Positions 23,740 through 36,870 of a DNA stretch of 64,000 nucleotides are shown in pieces (position 1 is the stretch's first letter; each line of letters begins with the position of its first letter). A program made the position numbers and the translations under genes. The notes below the pieces were generated by a model. That model ran no database searches. It saw nothing but the letters and a program-made list of their open reading frames with translations, and was not told the DNA's origin. Source of the stretch: Symsagittifera roscoffensis (lineage: Eukaryota; Xenacoelomorpha; Acoela; Convolutidae); NCBI RefSeq assembly GCF_963678635.1, contig NC_087067.1, forward strand, positions 51,888,233 to 51,952,232. The letters are read 5' to 3'.

Positions 23740-24520
23740 TTTTGCAGGTCGACCAAAATGACTCTCTGTGCTGTACAAAGACTATAAACAGCATGCGATA
23801 TTTATATCAGCGGGGCCGACAAAAATGCCATTTTATTGTAAATTTTAGAAGGTTTTGACCAAATAAAAACGCCTTTTTGATGGGAGGAAATTTTGTATTA
23901 TTTTGGCGACGAAAAAAAACTTGAAAGTTATTTGCCCAAAAAAATATGTCCTTTAGAATTAATAATCCGATGGAAATGTGAAAAAAATCAACAATAAGCG
24001 ATTTTTAGTGATCTTTTATGTAATCAATATAAACGAATCTCATGTTGCCTTCATGTAACAAAATTGTATTAATAATCAATTAGAAACCATAGTTTTATTC
24101 AATTTATTATTTAATCAAAATCCATTTAAATCAATAGAAATGGATTTTTCAACTTTAATTTTGTTTCGCTTCGTTCAAATGTTGCAAGAACTGCGGCACT
24201 TATCAAATGAGCAGTAGCGTGCGCTAAAATTTTTCAAGTAGGGTGGTTTCAAAAAATATTGAAAATTTTGTGGACATTTTTTTAGGTCGACCAATTGATT
24301 ATCCGAGCTCTCAAACATAAAACAAAGACCGTATTTTGTAACATTTGTTTTGCACTGCAGGGAAATTAGAAAAAAAACATCAGGCTAAAAAGGACGTTTC
24401 GGACTTTAAAAAAAAATTGACCAAAAGTTTTTTTTGGCCCACACTCCCTCCTCAAATTTAGCTAAAATGGCGCCGAAGGCGCTCGTAGGAAATTTTGAGG
24501 TCGGCCTGCCAAAACGAATC
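23740..24520 (+). repeat. Dispersed repeat family R2-related region
   Basis: GGTCGACCAA occurs at about 23747 and 24286, each preceded by TTTTT.AGGTC, and CGCCGAAGGCGCT and GAGGTCGGCC near 24465-24510. These words recur at 7225, 11990-12300 and 55700-55960. Boundaries are unclear and there is no coding frame. Confidence 0.4.
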
Positions 24521-24639
24521 TCGTAAAACTATACCAAAGGGTTGACCCATTGGAAAGAATTGAGTGGTTGGCGGCACGCTACTGCAAATGTGTTATGCAA
24601 AATATTTTCGAAGCGACTGAACTCGATTTCTAAATTTAA

Positions 24640-24850
24640 ACTTACTCAATGTTTGCCTCTTTGCACCCACCAAAAATGGCCTTTTGCCGTTCTCCCTCAA
24701 TGTTTGACTCATTGTCCCTCACCCCCAGCAACGTTTGCCACTTTGCCCCCTCACCAGCGTTTGGACCTTTTCCACTTCCCACATGCAACTTTTGTGCCTT
24801 TGCCCCTTACCCCCTGTCAGCGTTTTCCACATTGCATTTACCCCTTTGTT
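24640..24850 (+). repeat. C/T-rich degenerate short tandem repeat
   Basis: Units of roughly 40 bp built from (A)ACGTTTGCC-CTTTGCCCC(T)CACC words. The open frames here follow from the absence of stops in CT-rich repeats and are not taken as coding. Confidence 0.55.
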
Positions 24851-24869
24851 AACTATATTTTAAGTAAAA

Positions 24870-27800
24870 CGTGAAAACGACTTTATGTGCGTTGAATTTC
24901 GCATCTCAAAGAGATGAAAAAAAAAATCGGTTGTAATGGAGTTTGATTGTCTTCATGTATAAAAATGAAACATAATCTATTATAGTTTTGTTGCAAAAGA
25001 TTTTAATGTTTTATTAGTTAATTGTAATATATATTCCATTTCTAATTGATTATATATAATTTTTCTCCATTTTTATAGACACTGATAATAAAATTCAATT
25101 TTAATCGCATTTTTTACATGGAACTCCACTGCGGGAACGCGGGACTTTATACCCAAAAATCGGACAAAATTACACATAACTTAACTGCTAATAGGAATCC
25201 TGTGCACGGATTGAAAAAGTAGCTTTTCCAAAAAGTTAGCTGGGAAAGCTGTTTTGTTGACTTATTTCGATCCACAGCTCTCAAATATTCGTAAGCTATT
25301 CGTTGGACCCTTTTGACATCAAATTTGACTCTATTAATTTAATATCATTGTTTTGTTGGCGAGGATTTTTCCACAGAAAGAACGCCTCTGAAAGTAGTTA
25401 TTATGTCTTGGCTAAGTTGTTCCTTCGAATAAAGATTCTCAAATTTTAGTTGGCTAAGTTGCTTCTAATTATTTACTTCTAGCATTTGTCATTATTTGAA
25501 CCCTATATTATTGATGGTCTCAGAAACAACGATCAAAGCATGAAGAAAAATATCATCTGTTATCATTTTTCTTTGAATTTTTGAACCAAGCAGTTTCGAA
25601 AATGCAGTTTTGGCCGATTAGGAACACTTAACTTTCTCTTGTGTTACTAAGTCAAAAACGGCGATTCAATCATTCTTAGAAATTGCAAAATGAATGGAGG
25701 CACAACTATATTAATACGGTCAAACGCTTAACAGATTACATTAAACTTAATATAGCGCATGGGGCTTTTGAAAAAGTCTGAGTTTTTTTGTAAGTTTTCT
25801 TTAATTTTTTTTTCAACTTTAAATAACCATGAAAATCATCTCATAGACAATAAAAAGCAGTCGGAGCACCCGGGGTTGGCGATATAATTATCATTTGATC
25901 AGTTTTTTTTCAGTTAGCGAACGGTTTTGTGCTTCTGCAGTTTCGTTGCAATTCGGACTCCGCTCCAGAGTTGCACTTGCTGGTTAGTCACTTGAAAATT
26001 TGTAATAATATCATTTTTGTTGCCTCAAGTATACAAAAAATGGGGAGGAATTTTGTTTTTATAGTTTTTTCTAAATTTGTTTCTTCTGTTTTCCACACGA
26101 AATTAGGGACCACAGAAAGTCATCGGAATGGGTCGAGTGATAACCTATTAAAACCTTTTCAGTCGCTATTTGAACGACATTTAAGAATTCCGAAAAAAAA
26201 ATTCGCCGTGGCGAGAAAAAACGATTTAAAAATGCTTATTTTTCTGTTTTCAACTGTTTCCAAATTTACCTATTTTACTATGACTAAAATTCCTACCTAT
26301 GTTCTATTTTTTCGTTCAGATCTTTTTATCACACCACGAAGATAAAACAACTCTATTAAAAAAAAACTTTTTTTGTCGTTTTTATGTCAGAAATTCTGAG
26401 CTACTTTCACAGTAACGGGCTATACTTGTTTATAATCGTAATCGATTTAAAGATATTGTTCCGAGTCCAGGTCCGGCACATATATTCAGATCATCGCGAC
26501 AAAACCTTGCCGCGTTTTGTTTTTTGCGACCAAATTTTGGCTTTACCAGACTTTTGTGATTAGATTTTGGGTTTAGCAGAGGTTTTCGAGACCAACAATT
26601 AGCATTCCCCAGAGTCTCATGCGGCAAAACCAACGTAGAAGGGGAACCACCTTTTCCAGTGAAAGAGTCTTTGTGCTGGTGTCGGCACCGCCTCTCTGCA
26701 TAGTGCACTGGCAAAGATGGAGGTTTGTTGGTTCTCGACATAAGATCAGTGTAGTATGAATGGAATTTGGGCTCCTCACAGTGCGTGGTCCAGCCTCATA
26801 GAGGCATCCATTCTTTGTAGATATCGGTCGCGACCAGGGTTTAGAAGACGCGACCCAGGACAGGCACGAACCTTATTTCAACACTGCGACCAATAGTTCT
26901 GTTCAGACTTTCGCAACGAGTAAAAATATAGGAAGTCAGAAGCGTTGGACATACAGTCGCAATAGTTTGGAAAGCTTTTAAAACCGTTTACATGTTTTCT
27001 CTTGTTTCACATAAAAGGAAACTTTAATGTTGTTGTTTTAAATTTTTGTAAGTTAGGACATTTTCCAGGTGAACGTTATTCTTGACCTGTTGTGTAATAT
27101 TATTTGAATAATTGTGTCCAAACTTTCAAGCTCGCGCCAATGCTGCAGGGCTGCGACTTAGGATCCAAAATTTTCGCAACTGCAAGCCCAGTCTTCGCTA
27201 TTTTAAGATTTAAGGATATTTAAATTCGGAAATCGATGACCAAGTTTTGGTATGTCCAGGCTTATGCGAACCACAAGAGACTTTTATAACAGATTTTCTA
27301 GACTTTTTTGAACCTGAACCCGGATGCTTCGCATCTTTTTAAACTGGAATTAAGTCTGGGATTCTTTTTGAGTGTTTTTCAAATATAAACTGGCGCATAA
27401 TAGTTTATTATATAAATCTTCAGCATTGCTAGCAGAGGTTTGGACACGGATATTATTCACAAATAAGAGAGAGGTGGTGCAAAAGACCTTCCCACTGCCA
27501 TACTAAAAACAGGACGGGTTAATGACACAAAAACAAGTCCAGAAATACTAAAAGATTCCATGAATCCTGTAATAAGTCGTATCATAACATACGAAAAAGC
27601 TCACAGAATAATGTTCTTAAAAAATTTGTCAACTTTTTCTCGGTTCAGAATCAGATTCATTAAGTTTTCTTCATAAGACAAGAAAACTTTTTTCGGTTCC
27701 TCGCCGAGTTTTCCAACACGTTTAAAATGCACGATTGGATTGTCTGTTAATTTTAAAATCACTCTACAACAATCGTACTGCAAAACGAAAAAATTTGTGA

Positions 27801-28619
27801 GCCGCAGTTATAATTTATTTTTTCGTAGAATTTTGGTGTATAATTTATTTTTTTTTAAACATTTTTTTGCTGATCATTAAACCATCTTTTCCTATAAAAG
27901 TGACCAAAATTGAAGTATTCAACAATTACTTTGATTAGAATCTGCTTTTTACGTAAATATGTCTCCAATGTCGAGACAGAACATTCATTTTACTTTGACT
28001 TGCGGCTACTTTTACCCTCGGGTGAAATAAATCCATTGCCTTGAAATTAATATAGTCGAGAATTCCACCTGATTTTTAAATTTATAGTCACTGCTAATTT
28101 ATTAGCATCTATTTTTGGTAAAAGTTTGAGTGATATACCGACCTACAGTTCTGAATCACACGCTAGCATGCCTATATATCTACACATCTAAATCATAAAA
28201 AACAATTCCGCATAAGGAAACATATCTTACATAATGAAATGGATTCATTGCAAAAATAATGGAAGTTTTTTTTATTCAAATGAACTTTAAATTGAGCTTG
28301 AAATTTTGGACAGTGTAGCGTATAACCCTTGCCCTTTAAGCTATCACTAAAATAGAAGAAATTTGCCCCAATTGTAGCGCATATTTGATTTGAGCCTGCA
28401 AACAGGGTAACTGTAAAATTGGCAAAAACCTACAAACCTGCGTGAAGTAGCTACAAAAAATGCTCTTAAGCTGATCTCATAAGCGGGTTACCAGCAGAAC
28501 GTGCCAAATTTTGTGTTTTAACCAAAATCTGTTGCTTTTGAGCAAGCTACCAGTGAGCTAGCGAGAAAAAAATGGGTATAGGACAATATAGATAAAAAAA
28601 ACTGAAAAGGAAAATCATA
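24870..28619. other. Intronic sequence, no exon recognised
   Basis: Within the large first intron of the LDLa gene as modelled. The 138-codon frame at 25929-26345 lacks a domain or splice context. About 26440-26930 is a GC-richer patch with GCGACCAAA and CCAGACTTT words that belong to the minisatellite at 28620. Confidence 0.45.
26440..26930 (+). repeat. Diverged relative of the GC-rich minisatellite
   Basis: Contains TCGCGACAAAACC, TTTTGCGACCAAATTTTGGC, CCAGACTTTTGTG and GAGTCCAGGTCC words in the same order as the 5' part of the array at 28620-28860. It is an older or separate array of the same origin. Confidence 0.55.
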
Positions 28620-29962
28620 TGAAACGTTTTACAACCCGGGTCGAGGTCCCAGACTCATGTCCAGACTTTCGCGACAAAGTTTTGGCATTTCAAGACTTTC
28701 CAGACCAAAATTAGGCATGTCCAGACGTTGGCAACAAAAACCTGGCATTTCTAGGCTTTTGCGAAAAATATGATCCGTCGCGATTTTCGCAACCAAAGCG
28801 GAGGTGGCGCGACCAAAACATCGCGACTCATATTTGGTATGCCCAGAGTCTCGCGACCAAGAGTTGCCATTTCCAGACTTTCCCGACCAGAAAACTAAGG
28901 CGCTGCTTTCGCGACCAAAGCGGAGGTGGCACAACCAAAACATCGCGACTCAACATCGCGACTCATATTTGGTATGTTTGGAGTTGCCATTTCCAGACTT
29001 TTGCGACCGAAAAGCTAAGTGCGACTTTCGCGACCGAGGCGGATACGGCGCAACCCTGCGGCTCATGAAACGGCGTGACCTGAGCGACCAAACTTAGCCA
29101 TTTCCAGACTTTCCAGACTAAGATGGAGACGGCGTGACTGTCCAGAACAACATGGAGACGGCGCGACTTTAAAAAGTTTTTCCAGGGCCGAGGTGGAGAC
29201 GGCGCGACTTTCGCGATCAGAGTGGATACGGCGCGACTCAAAAAGCAACGGCGCAACCAAAAAAGGCACTTTCAAGACTTTCGCGACCGAGGCGGAGACG
29301 GCGCGATCAAGAATCATTTCATCGCGACCGTAGTGGAAGCGGCGCGACTGTCGCGTTCAGTGAGGAGACGGCGCGACTTTCTAGACAAAGGCAGAAACGG
29401 CGCAACTTTTCGGACCACGGCGGAGGCGGCGCATCTTTCCAGATCGAGGCGGACACGGCGCGACTAAGAAGCAATTCTTTGCGACCGTGGTGGATACGGC
29501 GCGACTTTAGCCATCAGAGTGGAGACAGCCCAGACCACGGTGCACACGGAGCGACTTTCCACAAGAAGGCGGAGACGATGCGACTTTTCAGACCAAGCCG
29601 GGCGGAGAGGGCGCGGCGTTCCAGACCATCGAGGAGACAGCGCGACTAAGAATCAATTCCTCGCGACCAAGGCGGAGTCGACGCGACTTTCCAGACCAAA
29701 GCGGAGACGGCGCGACTTTTCAGACCAAGACAGAGACGGCGCGATTTTTCAGAACAAGGCGGAGACGGCTCGACCAAGATTATATTTCTTGCGGCTGAGG
29801 AGGATATGGTGCGACTTTCCAGACCAGGAGGGAAACGGCATAACTTTCCAGACCAAGGCGGAGACGGCGCAATTTTCCAGACCGAGGCGGAGCCGGCGCA
29901 ACCAAGAACTAATTCTTCGACACCGTGATAGATGTGGCGCAAATTTAGCGATCAGAGTGTAA
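28620..29962 (+). repeat. GC-rich minisatellite, 29-bp core unit
   Basis: In the best-preserved part (about 29680-29880) CGCGACTTTCCAGACCAAG-type units end in GCGGAGACGG and repeat every 29 bp. Elsewhere units are fused with insertions such as AAGAATCAATTCCTCGCGACC. Because 29 is not a multiple of three, the long frames on both strands cannot encode one regular peptide, and they are rejected as genes. GC content is strikingly higher than the surrounding DNA. Confidence 0.9.
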
Positions 29963-30119
29963 AAACGGCCCAGAACAAGTTATGAAACAGACAGAAACGC
30001 GAGCTTAAAACTTACAGAGAGATTTCTGAGTTTGAGAGTGATTTCGCATTTCCTACTGAACAGAGATTTGATTGGAAACTTAATTGTTTTCGTACAAATT
30101 AAATAGTGAAAGTTTTCAA

Positions 30120-31690
30120 AAACGAACAAGACTGCTCGAATCAGGGTGAAGCCCTGAATGTTCCGACGCCTTTTAATGTCTATGGATCAGTAATAACAAG
30201 AAAAACAAAATGTAAAAAAAATAACATGAAAAATTAAATGTAAAAGAATAAAATATGTTTTTTTTATATTTGAGAATTTGGCAAAAACCATCTCTCCACA
30301 CGCCATATTAAAGAAATGATTGGTTTTGCTTCTAGTAACAAATCAAATTTGGCAAATAAGCTAGCTTTAACGATTTTGGAACGATTTCTAAGACGGTTTA
30401 AATCTCCGCAAGCGCGTTAAAATGCGCGAACTATATCGCGCGTTAACTATGCCAAATTGGCCGAAATAGGAATCTTTAAACCCCCATAGTTTTACAAAAA
30501 ACAATCAAAAGTGAAATATATTTTTTTCAACTTTAAACTCAAAACAGCAATATACTTTGAATGATATTAGAAAATCCCGTCAAAAATGGTTAGTTGAAAA
30601 GTCGAAATTTGTCTGAAGAAAAAAACCCAGCCGAGCCATATTTTCAGTTACTTTTGTTACAAAAGTCGGAACAACAAGACAGCTCTGGCAAAGGCCTGAA
30701 TTTTCCAACTGTCTTTTGAGGTCTATAGAGCAGTAATAAAATGAAAAGTTTAAATGTAATAAAAAATCAAACTCTTTTTAAAATGAGACTTTTTGTAAAA
30801 ACATCCCCAAACACGCCATATAAATTACAAAGTGATAAAATTCGATCCTCGTAACAAATAAATTATGGCAAAAAAGCTATCTTCAAACAATTTGGAGCAT
30901 TTTATAAGTTTATTTTAAATCTCCGCTTACACGTTAATAGCGCGAACTATATCGCGCGATAATTGTTTCACATTTGCCAAAATGGAACTCTTTAAACCCA
31001 TATAGTTTTACAAAAATGATCATTGATAAAAAATCTTCAAATTTAAGCTTAAGACTTTTTAAGATCTTTTGAACGATATACAGAATACCGTCAAAAATTG
31101 CTAGTTAAAAAATCGAAATTTGTCTGAAGAAAAAAAACCACCCCGAGCACAAATATTTAATTACTTTCGTTACGAAAGTCGGAACAACAAGACAGCTCTG
31201 GCAATGGCTTGAATGTTCCAACTGCCTTTTAAGGTCTATAGAGCAGTAATAACATGAAAACTTTCAATGTAATAAAATAAAACAATTTTTTTTTATTTGA
31301 GATTTTTTGTGAAGATCTTTCCCCATACGCCATATAAAGTACAAAGTGATAAATTTCGCTCCTACAGACAAATCAAGGAAGGCAAATAAGCGTACATCAA
31401 CCAATTTGGAACGATTTCTAAGACGGATTAAATCTCCGCTTACGCGTTAATAACGCGAAATATATCGCGAGTTAATTGTCCCAAATGGGCCAAAATGGCA
31501 ATCTTTAAACCCCCATAACTTTTCGAAAATTTTTTTTACAGGTAAAAAATCTTTTCAAATTTAAGCTCCGTTCCTAACAAATTTGTCAAAAATGGCTAGT
31601 TTAAAAGCCGAAGTTTGTCTGCAGTAGAAAAATCACCCCGAGCACAACTATTCCGTTACTTTAGTGGCAAAAATGGGACCAACAAGCGCA
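30120..31690 (+). repeat. Dispersed repeat family R3: three tandem units of about 510-545 bp
   Basis: CAGTAATAA follows a GTCTATRGA block at about 30188, 30731 and 31244. Each unit also has CCATATT/CCATATAA, ATCTCCGC..ACGCGTTAA, the word GCGCGAACTATATCGCGCG (weaker in unit 3), TTTAAACCCCCATA and AAATTTGTCTGAAGAAAAAAA. Reverse-strand and single copies lie at about 35110-35563, 35740-36110, 58790-59215 and 62700-63200. Non-coding, class unknown. Confidence 0.8.
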
Positions 31691-32160
31691 TTACCAAACG
31701 CAATGAAGCATTTTGGATAATAATTAACCTGCTAGGAAGTTGTTGTATGAAGTTGTTGTTGAAACAAATAGCTTTTTTCAAATTTTATTCACACCTTCGT
31801 TAGTTTGGATCTGCTTGTATGATAAACCTAGCTGTAAAACGCTACTTTAAGAATTTTCGAAAAAAAAATATGTGCGACATATAATAATATATGGATATGT
31901 ATGGTTGCTCATCATTATCTATGGTGGGCAACCAGAGTGTATATATGCTGTTTATAAAAACTGATACTTTTTATGATCACAAAAATATCTATGTTCAGTT
32001 TTGGGCCATTTTTTTTCATTTGATAGATAATGAATAATTGAGTCTATATTTAAAGTTATCGGTACCTTAGATACCGAGGAAAACATCGATCTAAGGCTCA
32101 GTTCAATGAGGCCCATTCTTAACTCTGTTTTTGGGAAATTGTGTTTATTTATCCCTTTCA
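31691..32160. other. No exon seen
   Basis: Intronic AT-rich sequence. Confidence 0.4.
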
Positions 32161-32435
32161 TGGCGAAACTGGGACTTGTTTAAGATTAAGGCTCATTCTT
32201 CATTCTGTATAAAAAAGAACCCATTTGGACTTGCCTCTGTATCAAAAATGAGCCTGGCTGGACTAGAACCTACTACCAGCATTTTGAAACATCTCTGTTA
32301 TCTATCTAGCAACTAGGAGAGATATGTTTCAGAACTCTGGTTGTAGGTCCAATACATCCAGGCTCCTTTTTGATACTAATGCGAGTCCAGACGGTTATGT
32401 TATATTAGCGGGAAGAATGAGCCCAAGTCTTAAAT
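32161..32435. repeat. Foldback element: inverted repeat with arms of about 120 bp
   Basis: GGCTCATTCTTC (32190) pairs with GAAGAATGAGCC (about 32412-32423). GTATCAAAAATGAGCCTGG pairs with CCAGGCTCCTTTTTGATAC, and AGAACCTACTACCAGC with the GGTTGTAGGTCC region. The arms meet near 32306, leaving only a short loop. The arms are imperfect, which suggests age or relaxed constraint. This is a likely hairpin MITE. Parts of each arm look faintly tRNA-like, but the cloverleaf cannot be completed. Confidence 0.75.
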
Positions 32436-35109
32436 TATCACAGTTTTGTCATCGAAAATGCTTCCTGGCAAATGGTTTTTAAGAACTTTGAGTCACTCGA
32501 GCTTTTGGGTTTATTTGGCCAGTATACAAATTTAGCTCAATTAATTTCTGCCCTGACAAATTGGTGTCAAAAATTTTTGACAAAGTGGACTCATTTTGTC
32601 TATTTTGAATCAAAAAGGAGTCCTTTTGCCTACAAATTGGAGTTCTTGTGCGTATCCCATGAAATATATCTAAAATTAGACCAAATTTCGACCCAGGTAT
32701 TTGAAAGACAGATTAAAGTATCAGTTGATAATTTTAGCACAAAAAGGTCCCTTCCCAGCTTCGAACTTCACACACTTCGCTCCCAAAACATCCCTATCTT
32801 AGCCCTTCTTCACATCGGTTTCATTTAGAAACTATATAAAAAAAGAGGTGGAATGTATATGATATCTCAATAAAGCGTTTGATTATATGACAGGGTACTA
32901 TTTCAAAGTGATCAGCAAATTTAACAAGCGTATCTTCTGCTATGAGATTGCTTATTCATCTATGAAAAAATTAATACTCATCTATCAAAGAAGAAACTTA
33001 TTTACGTTTGAATCTTTGAACAGATGCCTCAGAGTTGTCTGTGTCTCTTATATAGGTTACAGTTCTGGGTTTCGAAATTTCATTGTAATAGTGGTGTGAT
33101 GTCAATCCCGGTTTATTGACTTAAAAAGTTATTACGACTTTTATTAAAACCATCGATGCTTGATATGGTTTCCAGTGAAAATCCGTTAAATCAGCCAAAA
33201 GATATCAGATATATCCCAATTGTATTTTTTTCTTCCTGATTTGGAGGGTATTAAAAAATGTAGAAAAAAAAACAAGGTATTGACGTTTTTACTGTCGTCC
33301 GAATGCCATGCTTGGTTTCAAAATACGTCGCCTCAGCAATTTTCGAACAGTCCTTGACATTGTCTTAAGTTACTTGAAAATGTTTGTTATAACCTTTGAG
33401 TCCTGTCAGAAATTGGGAAAAGAAAATTCAACGCCACCGGCAAAGAGAGAGAAAGTTTAAGAAAAATCAAGCAGAGTTTTGATACAGTGTGCATCTTAGC
33501 ATTAATCAATTTATCGATCAGTTTCTCAGCATTATAAATGAGTGTTGTGAATAAAATAATACTTTCCAGAGTTCTTTGTGATCTGAGGAGCAGTGGCATT
33601 TTGTTTGGCATAATGTCCAATTGATTGTACTGTTTTTTTAAATCAAGTTGTTTCAAACAATCTTGTTTCGCGCCCCTAGAAAAAATACACATCAGTGTGA
33701 CAATTTGAGATGTGTACATTTTTTCTGGGGTTGAATGCTCGTTTAGATCAGAAAGTTGTAAGAAAAAATTTTTTATTAGTAATTTTGTAGAGTAACTCAA
33801 TTTAGTATCCGAAAAGCCTCCCTTAAAAGCAGACTTGAATGATCGGTGATCGGAACACAAAGTTTTCCATCAAAACAGTTTCTGGTCATTTCGAGTTATA
33901 TCGAGTTGATGTATTTGAAGAAAAAAAATAAGGAAAACTCCTCGCGTGCTGAAAGCCATCAGCAAGTTAAAACCGCCCAGATGGCAGTTATCGCTAGAGA
34001 GGATCTAAAGTTCACAGTCAAGTCTTGAAGAGGCCATCCTGACAAGTGATAAATAAAAATGATGGATTGTTTTTTAAATCCTGTTTTCTCTGATTAGGAT
34101 TTTCACTGGTAGTTATGGTGTTAGATAGTTCTAAAGATAGCTTTTGGGAATGATTTATCTTTTTTTTCAAGTTTGCAACTCTGCTTCTCCATTTTCTTTG
34201 AACATTCTTGCGGGTTGCTTTGTTAATAGCCGAGAACTTTACGGCTGTTCTTGAAAAAAAATGTAAAAAAAAAACAACTAAAAACTGTTATTTTCTTCCG
34301 CTTCATTGAATAATGTCGGCAGGAAGCAGAATCTACTCGAAACACTTGAACATTTTTACAGACTAAGAAACTCAACCGATTACTTAAAAAAACTAGAACA
34401 ATGAAGTAAATTGAAGAAAACACTTTTAGTGCCCTTTGAAATCAATTAGAAAAAAACACAAACCATTTTTGTCCGCGAACTTTGGTTTCGGGTCGCGAGG
34501 AGTAAAGTGTACCAGCCTAATCAAGTCATTTTTTTGGTCAGGGTTCGGATTCGGAACCTAAACTTAAAATTTTTTCTCATTGTCGAAAATAGTTGTTCGA
34601 CTATTTCCGAGTTTCAGAAAAAAATTAGGTATAATTTGATGAAAAGCTGACTTCTAAAAAAAACTTTTTATCGCTATTTTCTTGACTGTAGCTGCCATTC
34701 TCTCTTTCAATTTTCACCAAGTTGCCCATAACTGCCCTTTCAACAAAAGGAAATTGGACAACAATTCTTTTTTTATTTCAAAACAAAATGTTTTTTTTTC
34801 TTATTAGATACCTAGTGTTGAATCATTTTTAAGGAAACTTCTGTTCTGCTTGCACAACAACAAACTATTCTTGTTCTCCATGGAAAAAATTTTACGCTGA
34901 AAGACAGTTGTTTGATCATCCTAACTATTTCGAAGAAGACATAAATTTTTTAATAAGAGGAGTCTTCAAATTGAAGTCAAATGAATTTTTATTCCAACAA
35001 GGACTCTGAAATTGCAAAAATCATGGATTAGCTTTTTTTCTTCCATTTTTGATTACCTTTGAAGTTTCGTATTATACTATCAAAACGAAAAAGACAAATT
35101 TTAACTTTT
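32436..35109. other. No exon recognised
   Basis: AT-rich intronic sequence. The plus frames at 32472-32828 and 32887-33099 and the minus frame at 33387-33860 (157 codons) show no domain, signal or splice context. Confidence 0.4.
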
Positions 35110-35563
35110 TCTCCAGACAAATTTCGGTTTTTAACTAGCGCTTTTTGACGAATTTTTTTTTATCAACCAAATAGTTTTATTGTAGTCCTGCTCTCAATTA
35201 AAAAGATTTATTACCTGTGAACATTTTTCGTAAGTAAGAGGGGTTTGAAAACTGTCAATGTTGCCAATTTGGGACATTTACTGCGCGATATATCTTGTGC
35301 TATTAACGCGGAGCCGGAGATTTAATCAGTATTAGAAAACGTTGCAAATTAACCTTAGGCATGCTATTTGGTCGATTTGATACTTTGCTTTATGCAAAAT
35401 ACATCACTCTATCACTCTACTCAGCTAAGTGGGGGATGAAATTTAAAAAAAATCAAAAAAGTTTTTAATTCAAATTTTTTTATAATTTCAGCAATAACCT
35501 TGTCTCAAATTACTGAAATTGAAACGCAGTCGGAACATTCTTTCTGATACTAGCAGCCTGGTT
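35110..35563 (-). repeat. Repeat family R3, copy on minus strand
   Basis: Reverse complement of the R3 unit: CTCCAGACAAATTTCGG, TGCGCGATATATC...TTAACGCG, GGAGATTTAATC.GT and CAGTCGGAACATTC in the expected order. Confidence 0.65.
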
Positions 35564-35739
35564 TTACTTTGAAAACACGCTTAGTTGTTGTCAGAAAAAA
35601 GGTTCAGAGTTTTGACTGCATTTTGAGATTAGAACTATTAAAATACTTTAAGTGATATCTGAGTATTTTTGTGGTGACTGAGGTTTCGATACTCCGGCTG
35701 GATTCTAGCGTTTGCTTAAAACTAATTGTCAACAGATTT

Positions 35740-36110
35740 TCATAAAAAGTGAAACAAGGTTTTCCCTTTTTTCTCATAATGTTGTGTCTGGTTATGTACG
35801 TAAAGAACAATTTTCCAAAGAGATCATTCGCTAGCGGTTTAATTGTACGTGAATTAGATCGCGCGTTAATTATCCTATGTATTATTGATATTGTCAAAAA
35901 AGTTATAAATTCACTTTGCAAGAAACCCCATAACTTTGCAAGAAAGCACCGCAGATGAAACCTATTTAGTGACTTTGGGAATAGTCATCCCTATTTATCA
36001 GACGGTATTAAACTTTCCCATCAAAAAGTGCCAGTGAAGAATTCGGAATTTGCCTCGAGAAAAAAACACTCGATAAACAATAATCAGTGACTTTCTTTGA
36101 AAATTAGAAC
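35740..36110 (+). repeat. Repeat family R3, diverged copy on plus strand
   Basis: GATCGCGCGTTAATTAT, ACCCCATAACTTTGCAAG, CAGACGGTATTAAAC and GAATTTGCCTCGAGAAAAAAA follow R3 order, but at low similarity. Confidence 0.45.
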
Positions 36111-36470
36111 AGCAAAAACGCAAATATCGATACAAATAACTGATTGCTTCAATAGTCCGCTTAATTTACTTAGGCAATCATAGCAAAACAATCTTCTCAA
36201 AATGGTTTTGATTTTCGTGGTAGCTTTTTCGTATACATTAGTTGGTGTCGCATCTTTAAATAGGCTGTTTTGAACGCCATACAATTTTTAAAGAATCCAG
36301 AATAATTGAAAAAACAATGAAGTTTGCCAAAATTTGTCATCGAAGTGATAGTGAATGTATGTGCATCAGCAGATGTTAACTCCTCAAAAAAAGAAAGACA
36401 GAATTGCTTTTTGAAGGTTGGCTGTTTTGTGACTAAGTTGTACTAATCAGACACTGGTTTGCTGTTTCAG

Positions 36471-36581
36471 TGGACTGTTTCTATTGCCGCTCGTCCGGAG
36501 ACTGGATCCCCATAGACTGGGTGTGTGATGCTCAGGCAGACTGCAGCGACTCCAGCGATGAGTCATACGATCTCAACTGCG
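36471..36581 (+). CDS. LDL-receptor class A (LDLa) exon of the secreted protein
   Basis: A good acceptor (TTTGCTGTTTCAG, ending 36470) and a donor (GTCAGT at 36582) bound a 111-bp exon, phase 1 at both ends, which is typical of an exchangeable LDLa module. It reads DCFYC, then the core WIPIDWVCDAQADCSDSSDE and a last Cys in LNC. The CDxxxDCxDxSDE calcium cage is complete. Such modules bind calcium and act in ligand-binding or secreted scaffold proteins. The retrotransposon starts 174 bp beyond the donor. Confidence 0.88.
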
Positions 36582-36870
36582 GTCAGTACAATCAGCAGGA
36601 CCTCTTTAACCCGCCTTTTTGCAATCAGGGGGAATATTTGTTACTACTAATCCGGGTACCTTAGTTGACATATCACGTTACAAAGTTCTTAAATGATCAA
36701 ACGTGTAAAGAAATATCTCAAACTGATAGCTTCTGCCTACTAAAAAACTTAATTTTGGAACCTGATCTAAACTATATTTTATGATTGGATAAATTAAATG
36801 TTTTACCAATGTAAAGTATTTAATATTAACCAATCATGATCCATCTAACTAACAACCCACTTATTTGTAA

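Noticed and set aside
25929-26345. 138-codon plus-strand frame
   Set aside because: Random-looking composition and no domain; lies in an intron of the modelled gene on the same strand without splice signals.
28629-29962. Long frames on both strands (up to 147 codons)
   Set aside because: Produced by the stop-poor GC-rich 29-bp minisatellite; the period is not a multiple of three and all frames look equally open.
32250-32370. tRNA pair in the foldback arms
   Set aside because: Faint A- and B-box resemblance, but stems do not close; explained as an inverted repeat.
33387-33860. 157-codon minus-strand frame
   Set aside because: No signal peptide, domain, splice context or homolog recognised; length possible by chance in this window.
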